Assembly: GCA_945787735.1 (NCBI GenBank)
Contig: CALZIQ010000010.1
Span: forward strand, 1 to 50,002
Source: an uncultured Chromatiaceae bacterium
GTDB lineage: Bacteria; Pseudomonadota; Gammaproteobacteria; Tenderiales; Tenderiaceae
Reading direction: 5' to 3'
Length of the DNA stretch: 50,002 nt
This document shows positions 6,381 through 15,895 of the stretch, piece after piece. The first letter of the stretch is position 1, and every line of letters starts with the position of its first letter. Made by a program: the position numbers and the translations under genes. The notes under the pieces were generated by a model that had not been told where the DNA came from, did no database searches, and was given only the letters and a program-made list of their open reading frames with translations.

Positions 6381-8534
6381 ATGAAAGGCGCGCATTTGAA
6401 AGCCGTTTCCATCAATCCTACTGATATCGCATTCCAAGATGCCTCCATGGACATCTGGGACAAGAAGTATCGTCTCAAAGCCAAAGACGGCGCCATTATT
6501 GACACCGACATCGACACCACCTACCAGCGTGTCGCCAAAGCCCTGGCCGAGGTCGAACAAGATAAAGATAAACAGGTCGAGTGGCATGACAAATTCCTCT
6601 GGGCCCTGCGTCACGGCGCCATCCCTGCCGGCCGTATCATCTCCAACGCCGGCGCCCTGGAACACAAGCCCGCCACCTCAACCATTAATTGCACCGTTTC
6701 CGGCACCATCAGTGATTCGATGAACGACATCCTCGGCAAGGTGCACGAAGCTGGCCTAACCCTGAAAGCCGGTTGTGGCATCGGTTATGAATTCTCGACT
6801 CTGCGCCCCAAAGGCGCTTATGTCTCTGGCGCCGGCGCCTACACTTCCGGCCCGCTGTCGTTCATGGATATCTACGACAAGATGTGCTTTACCGTGTCAT
6901 CGGCCGGTGGCCGCCGCGGCGCCCAAATGGCAACTTTCGACGTCAGTCATCCAGACGTGATGGATTTTATCCGCGCCAAACGCGAAGACGGTCGACTGCG
7001 CCAATTCAACCTGTCACTGCTGATCACCCAAGAATTTATGGAAGCAGTGAAAAACGATGACCACTGGCCACTCAGTTTCCCGGTCACAGAAAAAGAAGTG
7101 GAGCTGGACAATCTAGACCTTAACAACACGCAGCAGATCATCTGGCGCGACTGGCCAGTCAAGAACACCTACGTTACCAATGCAGAAGGCCTGGTGGCAT
7201 GCAAAGTCTACAAGACCATCCGCGCCCGCCGCCTGTGGGATGTGATCATGTCCTCCACCTATGATTACGCCGAGCCCGGTTTCATCCTGATCGACAAAGT
7301 CAACGAGATGAACAACAACTGGTTCGATGAAAACATTCGTGCCACCAACCCCTGCGGTGAACAACCGCTGCCCGCTTACGGCTCCTGCCTGCTGGGCTCG
7401 ATCAACCTGACCAAGTTCGTGCGCGACCCGTTCACCGACAAGGCCCATTTCGACTGGGAAGAGTACCGCAAGGTCGTGGCTATCTTCACCCGCATGCTCG
7501 ACAACGTAGTTGAGATCAACGGCCTGCCACTGGAAGGTCAGCGCAACGAGATCATGAATAAACGCCGTCATGGCATGGGTTACCTCGGCCTGGGCTCGAC
7601 CCTCACTATGCTGCGCATGCAATATGGCGATAAGCAGTCACTGCAGTTTACCGAACGCGCCACCCACGAACTGGCCATGCAGGGCTGGCGCACCGCGCTG
7701 GATCTGGCCAAAGAGAAAGGCCCCGCACCGGTCATGGAGCAGGAATTCGATATCAGCGGCGAAATGTTGCGCAAGCGTCCGGAAATGAAAACGGATGGTT
7801 TCAAGATCGGCGACAAGATCAAGGGCAAGGTATTGCACGCCAAGTACAGTCGTTACATGCAACGCGTCGCCGAGATTGACCCCGATCTGGTCGATGAATT
7901 GGCCGAAATCGGTGCCCGTTTCACCCATCACAGCTCGATTGCGCCCACCGGCACCATTTCACTAAGCCTAGCCAACAACGCCAGCAATGGCATCGAGCCC
8001 AGCTTTGCCCACCAGTATTCACGCAACGTCATTCGCGAGGGCAAAAAATCCAAAGAGAAGGTGGATGTTTTCTCCTTCGAACTACTGGCCTATCGCGAGC
8101 TGATCAACAAAAATGCCTCGCCCTACACCGATGAGGTAGAAAACCTGCTGCCCGACTATTTCGTCACGGCGGACCACATCTCGCCCAAGGCCCATGTCGA
8201 CATCCAGGCTGCGGCACAGAAGTGGATCGATTCATCCATTTCCAAAACTGCCAACGTGCCGACTGATTTTCCTTACGAGCAATTTAAGGACATCTATCTC
8301 TACGCCTATGACCAGGGCCTAAAGGGCTGTACCACCTTCCGCTTCAACCCGGAGGCCTTCCAGGGCGTGCTGGTAAAAGAGGAAGACCTGGCCAACACCA
8401 CTTACCGCTTCACTCTGGAAGACGGCTCGCAGGTTGAACTGAAAGGCAACGAAGAGATCGAATATGACGGTGAAATTCATACCGCCGCCAATCTCTATGA
8501 CGCCCTCAAGGAAGGTTACTACGGCAAATTCTAA
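6381..8534 (+). CDS. nrdJa: Adenosylcobalamin-dependent ribonucleotide reductase, large part (NrdJa)
   Basis: A 717-residue class II ribonucleotide reductase catalytic chain, which makes deoxyribonucleotides using adenosylcobalamin and so works with or without oxygen. The key residues are present. Cys104 (TINCTV) and Cys336 (YGSC) form the expected active-site redox pair, and Cys325 in NPCGEQPLP is the thiyl-radical residue, 11 residues before Cys336. PTGTISL and KGCTTFRFNPE near residues 528 and 651 are also typical. It ends before the C-terminal redox tail, which is encoded by the next gene 31 bp downstream, as in Pseudomonas NrdJa/NrdJb. The start has an AAAGGGGA SD. Control probably involves NrdR, DnaA and a leader hairpin switch. 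Confidence 0.95.
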   Translation: MKGAHLKAVSINPTDIAFQDASMDIWDKKYRLKAKDGAIIDTDIDTTYQRVAKALAEVEQDKDKQVEWHDKFLWALRHGAIPAGRIISNAGALEHKPATSTINCTVSGTISDSMNDILGKVHEAGLTLKAGCGIGYEFSTLRPKGAYVSGAGAYTSGPLSFMDIYDKMCFTVSSAGGRRGAQMATFDVSHPDVMDFIRAKREDGRLRQFNLSLLITQEFMEAVKNDDHWPLSFPVTEKEVELDNLDLNNTQQIIWRDWPVKNTYVTNAEGLVACKVYKTIRARRLWDVIMSSTYDYAEPGFILIDKVNEMNNNWFDENIRATNPCGEQPLPAYGSCLLGSINLTKFVRDPFTDKAHFDWEEYRKVVAIFTRMLDNVVEINGLPLEGQRNEIMNKRRHGMGYLGLGSTLTMLRMQYGDKQSLQFTERATHELAMQGWRTALDLAKEKGPAPVMEQEFDISGEMLRKRPEMKTDGFKIGDKIKGKVLHAKYSRYMQRVAEIDPDLVDELAEIGARFTHHSSIAPTGTISLSLANNASNGIEPSFAHQYSRNVIREGKKSKEKVDVFSFELLAYRELINKNASPYTDEVENLLPDYFVTADHISPKAHVDIQAAAQKWIDSSISKTANVPTDFPYEQFKDIYLYAYDQGLKGCTTFRFNPEAFQGVLVKEEDLANTTYRFTLEDGSQVELKGNEEIEYDGEIHTAANLYDALKEGYYGKF

Positions 8535-8565
8535 GGCCGGACGCGAACTCAGGAGCAACAAAAAA

Positions 8566-9270
8566 ATGACTATCAAAATTGGCAAAAAGATCACCGGTTT
8601 TAGCGTCGCCAAACCCGACGAAGCAGCGCCGGCCGACGAGATCAAACAGGTAGAACAAGTGCTGCCTGAATCCAATGTGATTCAAATGCACGAAAAGGTC
8701 GAGCGCCCCGAGATGCTGATCGGCTCGACCTACAAGGTCAAAACACCACTATCGGAGCACTCACTCTATGTCACCATCAATGACATTATTCTGAATCCCG
8801 GCACTGAGCATGAGCTGCGCCGTCCGTTCGAGATCTTCATTAACTCGAAAAACATGGACCACTTTCAGTGGATTGTGGCCCTAACCCGTATCATCTCGGC
8901 CGTCTTCCGCAAAGGTGGCGACGTTACTTTCCTGGTCGACGAGATGCGCTCAGTGTTTGACCCACGCGGTGGCTATTTCAAAAAAGGCGGCAAATTCATG
9001 CCCTCACTGGTGGCCGAGATCGGTGATGCAATCGAATCACATCTGCGCATGATCGGTTTACTTAAAGACGATGGCCTCGACGAGCACCAGCAAAAACTGG
9101 TCGAGGAAAAACGCAAGCAGTTCGACGACTCGATCAAGAACGCAGAAGAGAACGCTGCCAGTGAATTTCCAGACGGCGCCCAGCTTTGCTTCAAATGCAA
9201 TACCAAAGCGATGATCAAAATGGATGGCTGCATGACCTGTCTTAACTGCGGCGACTCCAAGTGTGGCTAG
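8566..9270 (+). CDS. nrdJb: Class II ribonucleotide reductase, C-terminal part (NrdJb)
   Basis: A 234-residue partner of NrdJa. The middle (about residues 45-150) corresponds to the C-terminal region of full-length NrdJ (EMLIGSTYKVKTPLSEHSLYVTIND; SKNMDHFQWIVALTRIISAVFRKGGD). The tail has CFKC and then CMTCLNCGDSKCG, a zinc-ribbon-like segment containing the CxxC pair that shuttles electrons from thioredoxin to the active-site cysteines. An AGGAGC SD precedes the ATG at 8566. An open frame extends further upstream into the end of nrdJa but lacks the family pattern. It presumably forms one operon with nrdJa; the split form is known from Pseudomonas. Confidence 0.92.
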   Translation: MTIKIGKKITGFSVAKPDEAAPADEIKQVEQVLPESNVIQMHEKVERPEMLIGSTYKVKTPLSEHSLYVTINDIILNPGTEHELRRPFEIFINSKNMDHFQWIVALTRIISAVFRKGGDVTFLVDEMRSVFDPRGGYFKKGGKFMPSLVAEIGDAIESHLRMIGLLKDDGLDEHQQKLVEEKRKQFDDSIKNAEENAASEFPDGAQLCFKCNTKAMIKMDGCMTCLNCGDSKCG

Positions 9271-9298
9271 GCCGCGTGTAAAACGAGGCCGACGCGGC
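9271..9298 (+). other. Stem-loop after nrdJb
   Basis: GCCGCGT (9271-9277) pairs perfectly with ACGCGGC (9292-9298) around a 14-nt loop, immediately after the nrdJb stop. No U-run follows, so it is more likely a processing or mRNA-stability element than a terminator. Confidence 0.45.
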
Positions 9299-9327
9299 AA
9301 AGTCAAACAACACAGGAGGGGGTCAAC

Positions 9328-9543
9328 TTGGCGACTGATCAAAAACCAATCACCGGTGACTGGTATGCCAACACTGACGGAAAATTTATCAGAATATGGG
9401 GTCTTGTCTACCAACAAGACCAACTAAGCCGGGTTGTCATTCAGCGACTCAGCGGCAAGCGTTATCACATTAGGCTAGCGAACTGGCTAAAGCTTGATCT
9501 GGTGCGCTATCCCTTGCCTGAGGAAAAGCGTAACGCTCTTTAA
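9328..9543 (+). CDS. Small conserved-looking hypothetical protein
   Basis: A 71-residue protein starting at TTG, preceded by the strong SD AGGAGGGGG at ideal spacing, which is the main reason for accepting it. It has no signal peptide or membrane segment. The order GDWYANTDGKFIRIWGL, then VVIQRLSGKRYHIRL and NWLKLDLVRYP, resembles small one-domain beta proteins of the DUF6763 kind (GxWYxNxDGxxFxV followed by IxxxSG), but the match is by eye only. It follows nrdJb on the same strand, 57 bp downstream after a stem-loop, and may be co-transcribed. Function unknown. Confidence 0.65.
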   Translation: MATDQKPITGDWYANTDGKFIRIWGLVYQQDQLSRVVIQRLSGKRYHIRLANWLKLDLVRYPLPEEKRNAL

Positions 9544-9569
9544 GACTAGTCCGGGTCAATCCCATGCTG

Positions 9570-9598
9570 CCCCTACCCTCTTCCAAGAGGGAGAGGGG
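9570..9598. other. Imperfect GC-rich stem-loop between convergent genes
   Basis: The inner stem CCCTCTT/AAGAGGG (9576-9582, 9585-9591) is extended by CCCCT/AGGGG across a small internal mismatch. No U-run follows. It lies between the 71-residue gene and the opposing metalloprotease gene and may act as a 3'-end barrier. Confidence 0.4.
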
Positions 9599-9627
9599 GA
9601 CAGCATGTCGCTACGCGATAGCTGATT

Positions 9628-10311
9628 TTAGCGTCGCCAGAGACGAAGCCAACGCCAAACATTGAGCAGGCTAGCAAGAGAGGAGGCGAAGTAAGTCAAC
9701 GCACACGCCTGCAAGATGCGCCTGGCTGCCTTTTCATCCTGCTGATTCAGATAACCACCGGCTTGCATCAGGGGCATGGCGCGGCCAAAGCTGGCATCCC
9801 ACTCCACCGGCAGGGTGGCCAAATGCACGATAGTACTGATTGCCATGCTGCCCAGCCCCACCAGAAACATCGCTGCGCTCGCACCGGGTGAGCGCGTTAG
9901 CAAAGCCACAAACGGCAATACCATCATCACACCCGAGCCGGCCTTTTCTGCCCCTTGCGCCAACCGCACCAGGCGAGTTCGCCATTGCAGTGGGGCATAG
10001 TCGAGATGATCCTGGATGGCATGCCCCACTTCATGGGCGGCAACAGTGATAGCGGTGAGGGATTTTCCATTCAGTTTATCCGGCGTAAGGCGAACCACCT
10101 TGGCAAGAGGGTCATAATGATCGCCCTGTTCGGTGCTTTCCACCTTGACGCCATCCAACTGAAACTGATCGAGCAGATGACGGGCAAACTGACCACCGTT
10201 ACCGGGGTAATCTGAACGCTCGGCACTGTGGCGGCGCAAGATTCTCTGTGCCCACCACTGGGGCCCGAAGACAATCAACATCAAGAGCAGCCCGATAATA
10301 AGAAAATGCAT
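9628..10311 (-). CDS. YugP-type membrane-bound zinc metallopeptidase
   Basis: A 227-residue protein of the putative neutral zinc metallopeptidase (YugP) family. An N-terminal membrane anchor (LIIGLLLMLIVFGPQWW) is followed by the catalytic helix AAHEVGHAIQD near residue 90, giving the HExxH zinc ligands. Further membrane segments lie at about residues 127-165 and near the C-terminus (CALTYFASSLASLLNV). EWDASFGR in the last third is the expected third-ligand region. A GGGGGAGG sequence precedes the start. The substrate is unknown. The 114-bp spacer upstream holds an AAGCC/GGCTT hairpin without a U-run. Confidence 0.88.
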   Translation of the reverse strand: MHFLIIGLLLMLIVFGPQWWAQRILRRHSAERSDYPGNGGQFARHLLDQFQLDGVKVESTEQGDHYDPLAKVVRLTPDKLNGKSLTAITVAAHEVGHAIQDHLDYAPLQWRTRLVRLAQGAEKAGSGVMMVLPFVALLTRSPGASAAMFLVGLGSMAISTIVHLATLPVEWDASFGRAMPLMQAGGYLNQQDEKAARRILQACALTYFASSLASLLNVWRWLRLWRR

Positions 10312-10425
10312 GCCCTCCCCCTGAAAGTATTGGCGACAGATTGCTGTTGGGATACTTGCTACAGAAAGCCTGCCAGGCTTCTAGATAAACGCTTGACTAA
10401 ATATACTTGATTTTCCCTGCCTAAC

Positions 10426-12783
10426 TCACACAGATTTAGCAGCAGTGGGGGAGCCCGCAATCATTTGTGCAACCAACCGATGTAGCTGCCTCAAGGATAT
10501 GGCAAGCTTATCGATTTCTTGTTGACTTGCCTGACGCTCCATTTGCGCCGCCAGGGTCGTCAGTTGTGGGTAGCCAAGATTCCCACCTGAGCCTTTGAGT
10601 TTGTGCAGCTGCTTGTCAAGCGTCTGCAAGTCACGCTTATTATAAGCAACATCTAACAGCTCAAGCTGTTCAGGTAAGGCGTTGAGAAATTTCTCGACCA
10701 AGTCTCTGAGTTCGGGTTCATTTTCTAGAATCAGCGAAGTCAGCGGTTCTGGCTCAACGAATATGTTCTGCGCCACATCTAAGTGTTCCGAAAGGGCCTC
10801 ATAAAAATTTTTCCAATCGACTGGCTTTGATAGGAAACCCTCGCACCCAGCTTCTCGACAAGCGCGAACATCATCGGCTGTAGCGTTGGCAGTCAAGGCC
10901 ACTATCGGTTTATCGTAGCCTTTCTGACGCAGCTCCCTGGTAACTTGCAGACCACCCATGACGGGCATTTGCATGTCCATGAGAATGAGATCGAATTTAC
11001 GCTTGAGGGCATGATGAAATGCTTGTAAACCATCCTCGGCAACGGTGACCGCAGCTCCAGTTTTGCGAATAAAAAAAGATATCAATTCCTGATTATCAGG
11101 GTTGTCCTCGGCCAGTAAAATATTGCCTTGCAGCCTCGGCGGCAGGGCGCTACTGATTTCCTGATGTGGCAATACCGTGATCGAAGGTGCATCGTTGACA
11201 AAACTTTCTTCCTGCAACGCCCCGGCATCAACGGTGAATTCAAAACGACTACCCAATCCCGGCACACTTTCAACCGTTAAGGCGCCACCCAGCATTTCTA
11301 CCAGAAATTTTGAGATGTGCAGACCTAAGCCAGTACCTCCATATTTACGCGTGGTGGAGGAGTCTGCCTGAGAAAACGGTGTAAATAATTTTTCAATCTG
11401 TTCTTGACTTAGACCAATACCGCTATCCACGACGGAAAACTTCAGCGCATCGCAGCTGCTATCAAAACTCACTACAATTTCGACCTGACCACGTTCGGTA
11501 AACTTGACTGCATTATTGGTAAGATTTAACAGTATCTGTTTGAGGCGAATTGGGTCGGTGAGTATGGACTCTGGCAAAGGAAATTTGTGACGAATACCAA
11601 AATACAAACCTTTGCTTTCTGCCTGCAGGCGCGCGATGGACTCTATATCGTTAAGCAACTCGAATATATTCGTCGGCAATTTTTCGATACCAAGTTTACC
11701 CGACTCAATTTTTGAAATATCTAGAATCTCATTAATAACATGCACCAAATGCTTGGCATTACGGACGATCGCACGACTGGCCGATAGGCGTTCTTCTCCA
11801 GTTTGATTGTTATCAAGGGTAGATTCGCCAAACCCAATAATAGCCGTTAGCGGGGTACGGATCTCGTGGCTCATATTGGCCAGAAAAGCACTCTTGGAAA
11901 GACTTGCCGCGAGGGCATTTTCCTTTTCTTTTGCCAATTCTAGCGCACTCTTAGCCAACAAAATCAGCACGTAGGCGATGCTACTAATCAGCAGCAAGGT
12001 TGCAACAAACATAATCTGGCTATATTTTTCAGCCCCGTCTGTTTGGGCGATGTAATAATTCATATAGGCATCATGCAGTGCACCCTGCAACATGATGATG
12101 GGGGTTTCTGCATCCAACAAGGCGCGCTCTTTTTGTGTGTCCATGCCATTAACTATGATTTCTGAGTGACCCAGAAAGTTAGTTAAGAAGAGATGCTTTG
12201 ACGAATCAGTATCTGTGTGACTTACCAAGTCTTGCTTGAGCTTTACAATCATGGCGTTTGCTTCTTCGAGCCAAACATCGCCCCTGTTAAAGGAAAAATA
12301 CATGACGCGATGGGCAAGCTCATGATACGGCATATACGATGCATCCGTGTTTGAAAGCGTTATAACTTCCCTCGCAAGACGCGGATAATACTGGAGTGAG
12401 TTATTCATCAACGCGTTATCGCGTTTGAAATGTTCGATGAGTTTGTTCTTCTCTTTAATCGCAGCGCCAAGCTGGCTGGCCACGGCATCGATCGTGGCAT
12501 CTTTGAATTGTCCCAAGCCGTAAGCACCGTTGATTAAAGACTGAAACACTTGACTCAATTGCTGTTGCTTGGTGCTCAGCATGTCATAATCAAGCGTTTT
12601 TCTTGAAGCAGTTTGGAATAGGCTTTCGTTTAATTCAAAGTTCTGATATTCAACCATTTCCAGTTGTTCGAGAATATCAGTATGCAGATCTGTTTTGGGA
12701 GAACGCGATTGGAAATATAAGAAGGTCATTGCCATGGCTACAATAAGCGCAATAAGTATAGGCAACACAAATTTCGTTTTCAC
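10426..12783 (-). CDS. Hybrid sensor histidine kinase with REC and HPt domains
   Basis: A 785-residue inner-membrane sensor. TM1 is at about residues 5-24 and TM2 at 256-278. Between them lies a roughly 230-residue all-helical periplasmic domain (ELNESLFQTASRKTLDYDML near the start), similar to the DAHL-type sensor domain. The cytoplasmic part has HisKA with the phospho-acceptor His306 in NMSHEIRTPL, a HATPase domain (NAVKFT, DSGIGL, GGTGLGLHIS), a receiver (AEDNPDNQ, phospho-Asp in LILMDMQMP) and a C-terminal HPt (LHKLKGSGGNLGY, near 731). All phosphorelay residues are present. Its ATG overlaps the TGA of the upstream cytochrome peroxidase gene, so the sensor is coupled to a periplasmic haem protein. 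The likely end target is the REC-HD-GYP protein at the head of the operon. Confidence 0.93.
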   Translation of the reverse strand: MKTKFVLPILIALIVAMAMTFLYFQSRSPKTDLHTDILEQLEMVEYQNFELNESLFQTASRKTLDYDMLSTKQQQLSQVFQSLINGAYGLGQFKDATIDAVASQLGAAIKEKNKLIEHFKRDNALMNNSLQYYPRLAREVITLSNTDASYMPYHELAHRVMYFSFNRGDVWLEEANAMIVKLKQDLVSHTDTDSSKHLFLTNFLGHSEIIVNGMDTQKERALLDAETPIIMLQGALHDAYMNYYIAQTDGAEKYSQIMFVATLLLISSIAYVLILLAKSALELAKEKENALAASLSKSAFLANMSHEIRTPLTAIIGFGESTLDNNQTGEERLSASRAIVRNAKHLVHVINEILDISKIESGKLGIEKLPTNIFELLNDIESIARLQAESKGLYFGIRHKFPLPESILTDPIRLKQILLNLTNNAVKFTERGQVEIVVSFDSSCDALKFSVVDSGIGLSQEQIEKLFTPFSQADSSTTRKYGGTGLGLHISKFLVEMLGGALTVESVPGLGSRFEFTVDAGALQEESFVNDAPSITVLPHQEISSALPPRLQGNILLAEDNPDNQELISFFIRKTGAAVTVAEDGLQAFHHALKRKFDLILMDMQMPVMGGLQVTRELRQKGYDKPIVALTANATADDVRACREAGCEGFLSKPVDWKNFYEALSEHLDVAQNIFVEPEPLTSLILENEPELRDLVEKFLNALPEQLELLDVAYNKRDLQTLDKQLHKLKGSGGNLGYPQLTTLAAQMERQASQQEIDKLAISLRQLHRLVAQMIAGSPTAAKSV

Positions 12784-13808
12784 AATGGCTTGCCTTGGTA
12801 TTCACCGGTCAAGGTATGAAGAAATTTGACTATCAGTTTACGATCATCTGCATGGATAACCCGCCCAAGCATATAACGTCCCATAATGTCGACTGCATCG
12901 TCCAGCTCATCTGTCGAACCGTCGTGAAAATAGGGGGCAGTCAAGGCAACATTACGCAGGCTAGGCACTAAAAATACATATTTATCTGATTCATCCTTAG
13001 TTTTCTTGAAACGCCCAAGATCCAGCTTCTGCGCACCTTTTCGTTTATCCAAATAATTTTTGAATAAATTGAACGGCGCTACCATGTTGCCTCCTAACGC
13101 CACTCCCTGGTGACATGAGGTACAACCGTACTCTTTAAACAGATCGTAGCCTTTTCTCTCTTCTTGACTGATAGCGTTTTGATCACCCCGGAGATAGTGA
13201 TCAAATCGGGAGTTGGGTGTAATCAAGGAACGCTGATAAACGGCCATTGCATCTTTAACATTATTTGGCTGGACGCCATCAGAATAAATAGCGTTGAATG
13301 AGTTGAGATATTCAGGCTCTTTAACGAGCCTTGGAATAATAATATCCCAGCTCGATGCCAAACCCTTTTTGCTTTTGATTATCGCTTCAGTGAGTGTCTC
13401 AAGCGTATTCGGCATGCCAAGCCAACCATACAAGGTCATGAGCCCAACATTGAATATACTGGGCGTGTTGCGGTCGCGATGGCCACCGTCGATGGACGGT
13501 GAAAACCGTTTACCGTCAGCTCCTCCCTTTTCTGGCAGGTGGCAATTTCGGCATGCCATTGAACCATCTTGCGAGAGTCGTTTTTCTTCAAACAAGCGTC
13601 GTCCGAGTTCGACTTTAGCCGGATCTAGCTCAACCCTGGTCGGAATCGGCTTGACCGGCTCATTCAGCCTGGCACTGCGACTTGAACTGTAATCCTGGTA
13701 GATATTGCTGGAGGCGATGTGGATCTTTGCATGATCGCCATGGCTTTGAGCAGGTAAAGTAATCCATGACAGCAGAAATAGCGCGGTAAGAATTTTTTTC
13801 AACATCAT
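12780..13808 (-). CDS. Dihaem cytochrome c peroxidase family protein
   Basis: A 342-residue exported protein with a signal peptide (MMLKKILTALFLLSWITLPAQS) and two c-type haem motifs: CRNCH at about residue 86 and CTSCH at about residue 230. Such proteins (CcpA/MauG family) reduce hydrogen peroxide with electrons from small cytochromes, or oxidise protein partners. NTPSIFNVGL, the VPSLRNVALTAPYFHDG stretch and late FLHTLTGEY are typical. It lies between a c-di-GMP response regulator (stop 7 bp upstream) and a histidine kinase (4-bp overlap). That context suggests a redox- or peroxide-sensing accessory rather than a stand-alone detoxification enzyme; this is inference. Confidence 0.9.
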   Translation of the reverse strand: MMLKKILTALFLLSWITLPAQSHGDHAKIHIASSNIYQDYSSSRSARLNEPVKPIPTRVELDPAKVELGRRLFEEKRLSQDGSMACRNCHLPEKGGADGKRFSPSIDGGHRDRNTPSIFNVGLMTLYGWLGMPNTLETLTEAIIKSKKGLASSWDIIIPRLVKEPEYLNSFNAIYSDGVQPNNVKDAMAVYQRSLITPNSRFDHYLRGDQNAISQEERKGYDLFKEYGCTSCHQGVALGGNMVAPFNLFKNYLDKRKGAQKLDLGRFKKTKDESDKYVFLVPSLRNVALTAPYFHDGSTDELDDAVDIMGRYMLGRVIHADDRKLIVKFLHTLTGEYQGKPL

Positions 13809-13815
13809 AGAGCCG

Positions 13816-14973
<1,158 letters not shown>

Positions 14974-15055
14974 AATTACCGCTCAATTCAGTATGGCTGT
15001 ATCAAAATATCAGCCAAATGCCAGGGACACTATTCCGTGGACGATGGCAGTGTTT

Positions 15056-15141
15056 TTTCTCAAGAACTGTTTTAACAGCTACGCCGGATACAGGACGTTG
15101 CCTGAAAGCAATATCGACATAGGGTTATAGTTCTTGAGAAA
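15056..15141. repeat. 13-bp inverted repeat in the spacer before the REC-HD-GYP operon
   Basis: TTTCTCAAGAACT (15056-15068) and its exact reverse complement AGTTCTTGAGAAA (15129-15141) are separated by 60 bp, about 80 bp upstream of the operon start. The spacer (14974-15299) has no gene. The pair could be operator half-sites or the ends of a tiny element. Confidence 0.5.
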
Positions 15142-15299
15142 CAAACAGCTAGGAACAAATAGCCTTACAATTGAAAAGGTGTTGGTGTAGAGAATTCAAG
15201 ACACGGTAATAGCAGCGCCCGGTCACAACACTCGGGGCAGAAGATGAGCAGACGCAGTCCGATGATCAGAAGATTCAGGGCAACCCTCAGGCAGCACGA

Positions 15300-15821
15300 T
15301 TAAAGTTTGCCGACGGGATGAATGCGCGCCAACCCCGCCGGAGTAAGGTATTGCACCGCTAGCTTGGCATCAACAAGACTGAGCGATTCAGGGATAAAAT
15401 GCGCACCCCTAAATTCACCATCAATCATCTTGGTCAGAATGAAGTAGGTTTCACCCGCTTTCAAACTGAACTGGCGACTCCGCTCCATTTCGGCCACCTC
15501 CCAGCGCCCTCTGACCTGGGTGCGATTGTGCAAGCTAATAGTGACATCACGTGGTTTGAGATAAACCAGGGTGTACTCGGCCTTGCCGAGCGAGATAAGA
15601 TCCTCGCCGTCCAGCTCCACATCCAGTTCATTATCAGCATAGCCCGCGACATGTTCGGTGGTGGGACGAATGAAATAGACAGCCGCATGCGGGCGATTCA
15701 GATCCGCTTGCATCAAGCTGTGAGACTGATTGACATCGGTCACCCGCAATATGGAACAGGCTGACAAAAAGGCCATATATGACAAGAGCATCAAGCATGA
15801 CATCAGTTTTGATTGCTTCAA
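15300..15821 (-). CDS. DUF2846-like lipoprotein
   Basis: A 173-residue lipoprotein. The TTG start at 15821 has an AGGAG SD seven bases upstream. The signal peptide (KLMSCLMLLSYMAFLSAC) ends in the lipobox LSAC, with Cys22 as the lipidated residue. The mature domain (AAVYFIRPT, then DGEDLISLGKAEYTLVYLKPRDVTI and LKAGETYFI) has the beta-rich pattern of DUF2846 proteins, which carry a small ligand-like insertion loop and are of unknown function. The next gene on the same strand upstream is an Omp85-type barrel 74 bp away, so the two may be co-transcribed. Confidence 0.75.
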   Translation of the reverse strand: MKQSKLMSCLMLLSYMAFLSACSILRVTDVNQSHSLMQADLNRPHAAVYFIRPTTEHVAGYADNELDVELDGEDLISLGKAEYTLVYLKPRDVTISLHNRTQVRGRWEVAEMERSRQFSLKAGETYFILTKMIDGEFRGAHFIPESLSLVDAKLAVQYLTPAGLARIHPVGKL

Positions 15822-15895
15822 AATCCCACTCCTGATTTACAGATCAATACAGTGTACGGTATATAAACCACAGCATCCAGACTATGGAACTGGGC

